Of a DNA stretch of 64,000 nt, positions 60,523 to 64,000 are shown one piece after another. The stretch comes from Cylindrobasidium torrendii FP15055 ss-10 (lineage: Eukaryota; Basidiomycota; Agaricomycetes; Agaricales; Physalacriaceae): contig KN880439.1 of NCBI GenBank assembly GCA_000934385.1, positions 62,001 through 126,000 on the forward strand, written 5' to 3'. Position 1 is the first letter of the stretch, and every line of letters starts with the position of its first letter. The notes under the pieces are model-generated. The model saw only the letters and a program-made list of their open reading frames with translations. It had not been told where the DNA came from and searched no databases. Both the position numbers and the translations under genes were made by a program.

Positions 60523-63500
60523 TCACCAACTGGACAACATCAACTGCGCGCTCTCCTGATTTACTGTCAGCTTGATTATGGAAGACGATGAGAACGACAC
60601 ATACCTTGAGCCTACTCAAACGGTGCACTAGCGCGACATTGAGCATCGTCTTCAACTTTCGTTTCACCTCTGCCTTATTCTGCACAAATGTCCAAGAACC
60701 AGAGCATTTACACCATCTCCCAAGCCCCACACCTCCACCCCCAGCCTCCTGGATTTGTTTGCACCGATCGCATCTCAAATCTTGCGTCGCCCAGGCCTGC
60801 TCCATCCTCCACAACATTTTCAAGAGCGTGAACTCAATCGCCGTTTTGTCATACTCGCCCCCACACTGTAAACATGCCCATCGCTGCTTTCCCGGCGCAT
60901 CTAGTTGATTGGGTAACAAGTGCGGGTCTCGACAAAAGTCGAAATCGCGAATGGCCTCGCAATGGTTGCAAGGTACCGTCCGCAATACCAAGGGCTCGCA
61001 TGGATTCCGGAATATGGCCTCTTGTGCAAACTCTTTCACCCCGATGAGTTCCAAGACTGTCCGCTTCAGCAGCCCAACCTCAACGGAGAACTCCTTCGCC
61101 AACCCAAAGACGGCTGTCGCAGACTTGACCCATTCAAGCAGCGGTTGGTGGAATGTCAAATGCGAGCCGGGCAGAGTAGGGAACTCGAACGTCGAGCGTG
61201 CCGCATCGTCGTCACTCATCATCACATCTCGATACCGCGAGTCCAGATTTCCCACCATCTTGAGCATCTTCCGCGTCAACTTGTGAGTGAAGAAGGCTTG
61301 GATAACCTCTCTTTCCTGTCTTTGCGTCTCATCGGGCTGCATGCCTCCTCCCTCGTTGAGCGTCAAGGTCTTCAGCGGGACACGGACTTCCTGGTTGGCC
61401 TTTTGCCGGATTCGATACATTTCCGCTAAGAAGAACTGCACAATTGCAGCGAAGTCTCTTTGAATCGCAGGAGGGAGGAAGGTTTTGATGTTCCAATGCA
61501 TATCAATGGTGAGCTCTTCTGGCGCTTCGGCAGCCTCTGCGTCCTCGCAAACAACGGCCGCCCAATTCGCACTGTCCATGAGGATGTAATAATCAAAGTA
61601 ACGCTCTGTGTCCAGGTAGACGTGTTGAAAGAGCTCATGCGATGTGACGGCAATGTTGATGTAGTTTGCGTATGCGTGAGCTGTACCTGGCGGTTTCGAA
61701 GTCGAGAGGAAGATGCGACTGAAATCGGCGTAGATGATCTGAGAACCCAGACGTCGGAATTCGGCCAGTAGTTGAATGAACGTCTTGCGCATGAGGCCGT
61801 GTACGAATCGATGGAAAGCGGGGTCGTACATCTGACTGACACTTGAACTGATCCAGCGCCAGAAATGTTCTGTTGCAACACCGGATTCGCGTATCTCACC
61901 GTAGGTATCGAGTAGCCACGTCTTGACCATGCTCCGCATAATACTGAACGCCTGCGTGGATATTTGGGCTTCACCCATCGTCAGATCTCGTCCTCCCCCT
62001 CCCTCGCCATTCTTGTTGTATTCGTCCAATGTCCGAGACACTGAATCAAACGCAGTTGTCCCACCGCTCCCCTCAAGTTCGTTGACAATGGTAGAGTGGA
62101 TGACCGAATTGACAGCCAAATTCCGCACAGACACCTCCAGACAAACATTTGTATAAATCCCAGGCGACTGGAATTCCGTCGTTGGGAGGTCCTCCGCATA
62201 TCTTCTGTCCTGCTCCCAACCACCCAAATCTGGTTCCTCCCCAGGTGACCACCAAAGGACGATATCGTTTTGGATAAGTCGGCGCGCGAAACAGACGTCG
62301 GCAATCAGCAAGGGTTGGTCGCCTTCAAGGTGGCCAATGGGAATATCGTAGTAGTCCGCCAACCCTTTCGTCCGGTCCATCCAAGCGCCAAGTCCCAGAT
62401 AGCGCGAAAGCATCTTCTGCACGACGTTGTTCTGCCACGGGAATACGTCAAGGCTGTGCGATGAGCGAGCCTTGGTCATTGAGAAGACGGGGAACTTGGC
62501 GAGCTTCGGCACTAAGCGATCGAAGTATGACTGGTCTTTGCTGGACGATATCACGACGGTGTAAGATTTGTCCTCCATTATCCCAAGTTCGCGGGAAACA
62601 GCCTTCAGAGCGGTGGAGTCGGACGCATGGTAGACAATGTTTGTGGTGATGCTGTCAGGGTAGGAGACCGAATCGTTCGTGCCGAACCTCTCTTCACGTT
62701 TCTGCTTCAGCTCGAGATACATTTGCTCGATGCGTGTGATGGGCTGACGGCGAGTTGCCGGATCTACAACATGAAGCTTGACATCGCCAGTCGGCATGAA
62801 GACAGCAAATACATGAAGTGCCCCATTAGCTGCACAGGCGTGATAGAGGAAGATGTACTTCAAATCAAATCCTTGGAGATATTTGTGTTTTGAAGACCCC
62901 AAACTCGCAGAATCGAGCTGATCCAAATCAAAGCCGACGGTTTGACCGCGATTGAGGGTCATTCCTGCGTCCTCAGCCATGCAGGATTTACCCAATGCGA
63001 TGATACCGCGAACGACAAGAGGGACCTACAGCACGTTAGTAACAAAGGTATCGAAAAATCATCGCTGATTTACCTGCTTCTCATAAATGCCATCGACTTC
63101 AGGATTGTTGGCCAGTTCGATGAAATGCTCGTGTAGCGCTTGATATGTTTCCTCACGCAGTGTTAGCTTGAAGAGATTAGGCGCAGGCATATCTCGAGGC
63201 AAAGATTTTGTAACATGTTCGACGGAGTACAAGTCTTTCCTAAAGACGTCCGCTTTAGGCGAGCGCAGATGGACGTACATCTCCCGAGGAATGCGCAGCG
63301 GCACGGACAGTATGCTTCCCTCTACCGAGAGCCACATAACGAAGCGACCGGGGATCTTGCTCTCGCGAATCTGCAAAATATCCCATCGTCGCGTGGTGCG
63401 AACCTTGACGCCGCGGAACATGGAAGGAACCACCGTAGAGTTTGCAGATGAAGACCCTGGCTCATCCGACCAACGAGATGTGAGCCGTTGTTTCCATCGA

Positions 63501-64000
63501 GGGCGCATCGCTTTCAACCAAGCCGAATAGTCATAGTTGGGATCGGGGACTTCGGTCACAGTTGCAGCTTGTTCAGCCTGTGGCTGCGGTCGCGGTTTGC
63601 GCTTGGTAACGGTAATCCGTATACGTCCATCCTGTGGCTTCGAACCCTCAGCGACCATATCCTCCATATCCATACCCAAATCCAATTGACTCTGCGTTTG
63701 CGTCTGCGTATCCTGGCTGTCTTCATACGCTCCAACACGGAAGAAGTCGGTCAGCTTATTTTGCTTGAACTTGTCGACCTGGCCAGCAACGCGCCGATGC
63801 AACCAGTCGGGGTGCTTGATCCTAGGAACAGGATTGGGCACTTTTTGCATTGCAGCGGGAATAGTGATGAGCTTTTGGATCACCGACCCAAGACGGTCGA
63901 TGTAATAGTCCCAATCCAGAATGGAACGAAGGTCGAAGGTAGTCAGGCTGTTGTCTTTAAGCCACTTGCGAAGATACGCTTGTTTGATGCTATCCTCCGC
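60523..64000 (-). CDS. POL2: DNA polymerase epsilon catalytic subunit, C-terminal part (5' end missing)
   Basis: Leading-strand replicative polymerase; only roughly the last 1,100 residues lie in the window. The visible part starts within AEDSIKQAYLRKWLKDNSLT and TFDLRSILDWDYYIDRLGSV, then IPAAMQKVPNPVPRIKHPDW. This is the conserved end of the N-terminal catalytic lobe. The inactive second exonuclease-polymerase lobe follows. The C terminus carries both cysteine modules: CNHCEAIRDFDFCRDPH...RWACLQCGGEYDKTAIEF (CysA) and CDRCKQIQEAGGGGVGLGRW...CKCSGSW (CysB), which bind Dpb2. An intron lies before VPLVVRGIIALGKSCMAEDA, and a last intron joins HRLSRLK to ESAQLMLSSW. The frame continues open to the right edge. 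Confidence 0.94.

Overview
The window is nuclear DNA from a filamentous basidiomycete, most likely an Agaricomycete. Genes are broken by many short introns (about 45-60 nt, GT...AG). The gene set is fungal: a SUR2-type sphingolipid hydroxylase, PDX1, DUS3, AP-3 delta, DNA polymerase epsilon, two nuclear-encoded mitochondrial ribosomal proteins, Zn2Cys6 and bZIP regulators, GH125 and GH128 enzymes. Two proteins of the DUF6593 family, which is common in mushrooms, support the assignment. No rRNA, tRNA, CRISPR array or intact transposon was seen.

Layout, left half. A Mug190/tricalbin-like SMP+C2 protein runs off the left edge (minus). A plus-strand run follows: SUR2-like hydroxylase, PDX1/SNZ, DUS3, a BRE4/ArAE-type membrane protein, and a hybrid C2H2 + Zn2Cys6 transcription factor. 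Then comes a minus-strand run: old-yellow-enzyme, HUA1-like PY-motif protein, a large RGG/low-complexity orphan and AP-3 delta (APL5). After about 2 kb without a recognisable gene come a secreted M28 aminopeptidase (minus) and, head to head with it, mitochondrial uL11m (plus).

Layout, right half. A DUF6593 gene, an AhpD-like protein, a GH128 glucanase, a two-RRM protein, a GPATCH11-like protein and a Ser/Pro-rich orphan follow. Next are a second DUF6593 gene, an AP-1-like bZIP with a DUF3425-type C terminus, uS14m head to head with a small probably mitochondrial membrane protein, a DHA2-type MFS transporter, a WD40 protein and a GH125 mannosidase. The window closes with glutathione-dependent formaldehyde dehydrogenase (SFA1), VFA1 and the C-terminal part of DNA polymerase epsilon (POL2), which runs off the right edge.

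Most genes are housekeeping genes without operon-like logic. Accessory character is concentrated in four gene-poor stretches (about 26.7-28.7, 41.5-43.0, 43.8-45.2 and 51.1-53.4 kb) and around the two DUF6593 genes. I found no new multi-gene system. The most distinctive sequence-level signals are two microexons (8 and 9 nt) that carry catalytic-motif residues in the GH125 and M28 genes, recurrent use of a GTTCGT 5' splice site, a transcription factor whose zinc ligand codons are completed only by splicing, and a roughly 1,000-residue orphan RGG protein. All exon joins were worked out by eye from reading frame, splice signals and family motifs; none is confirmed by transcripts.
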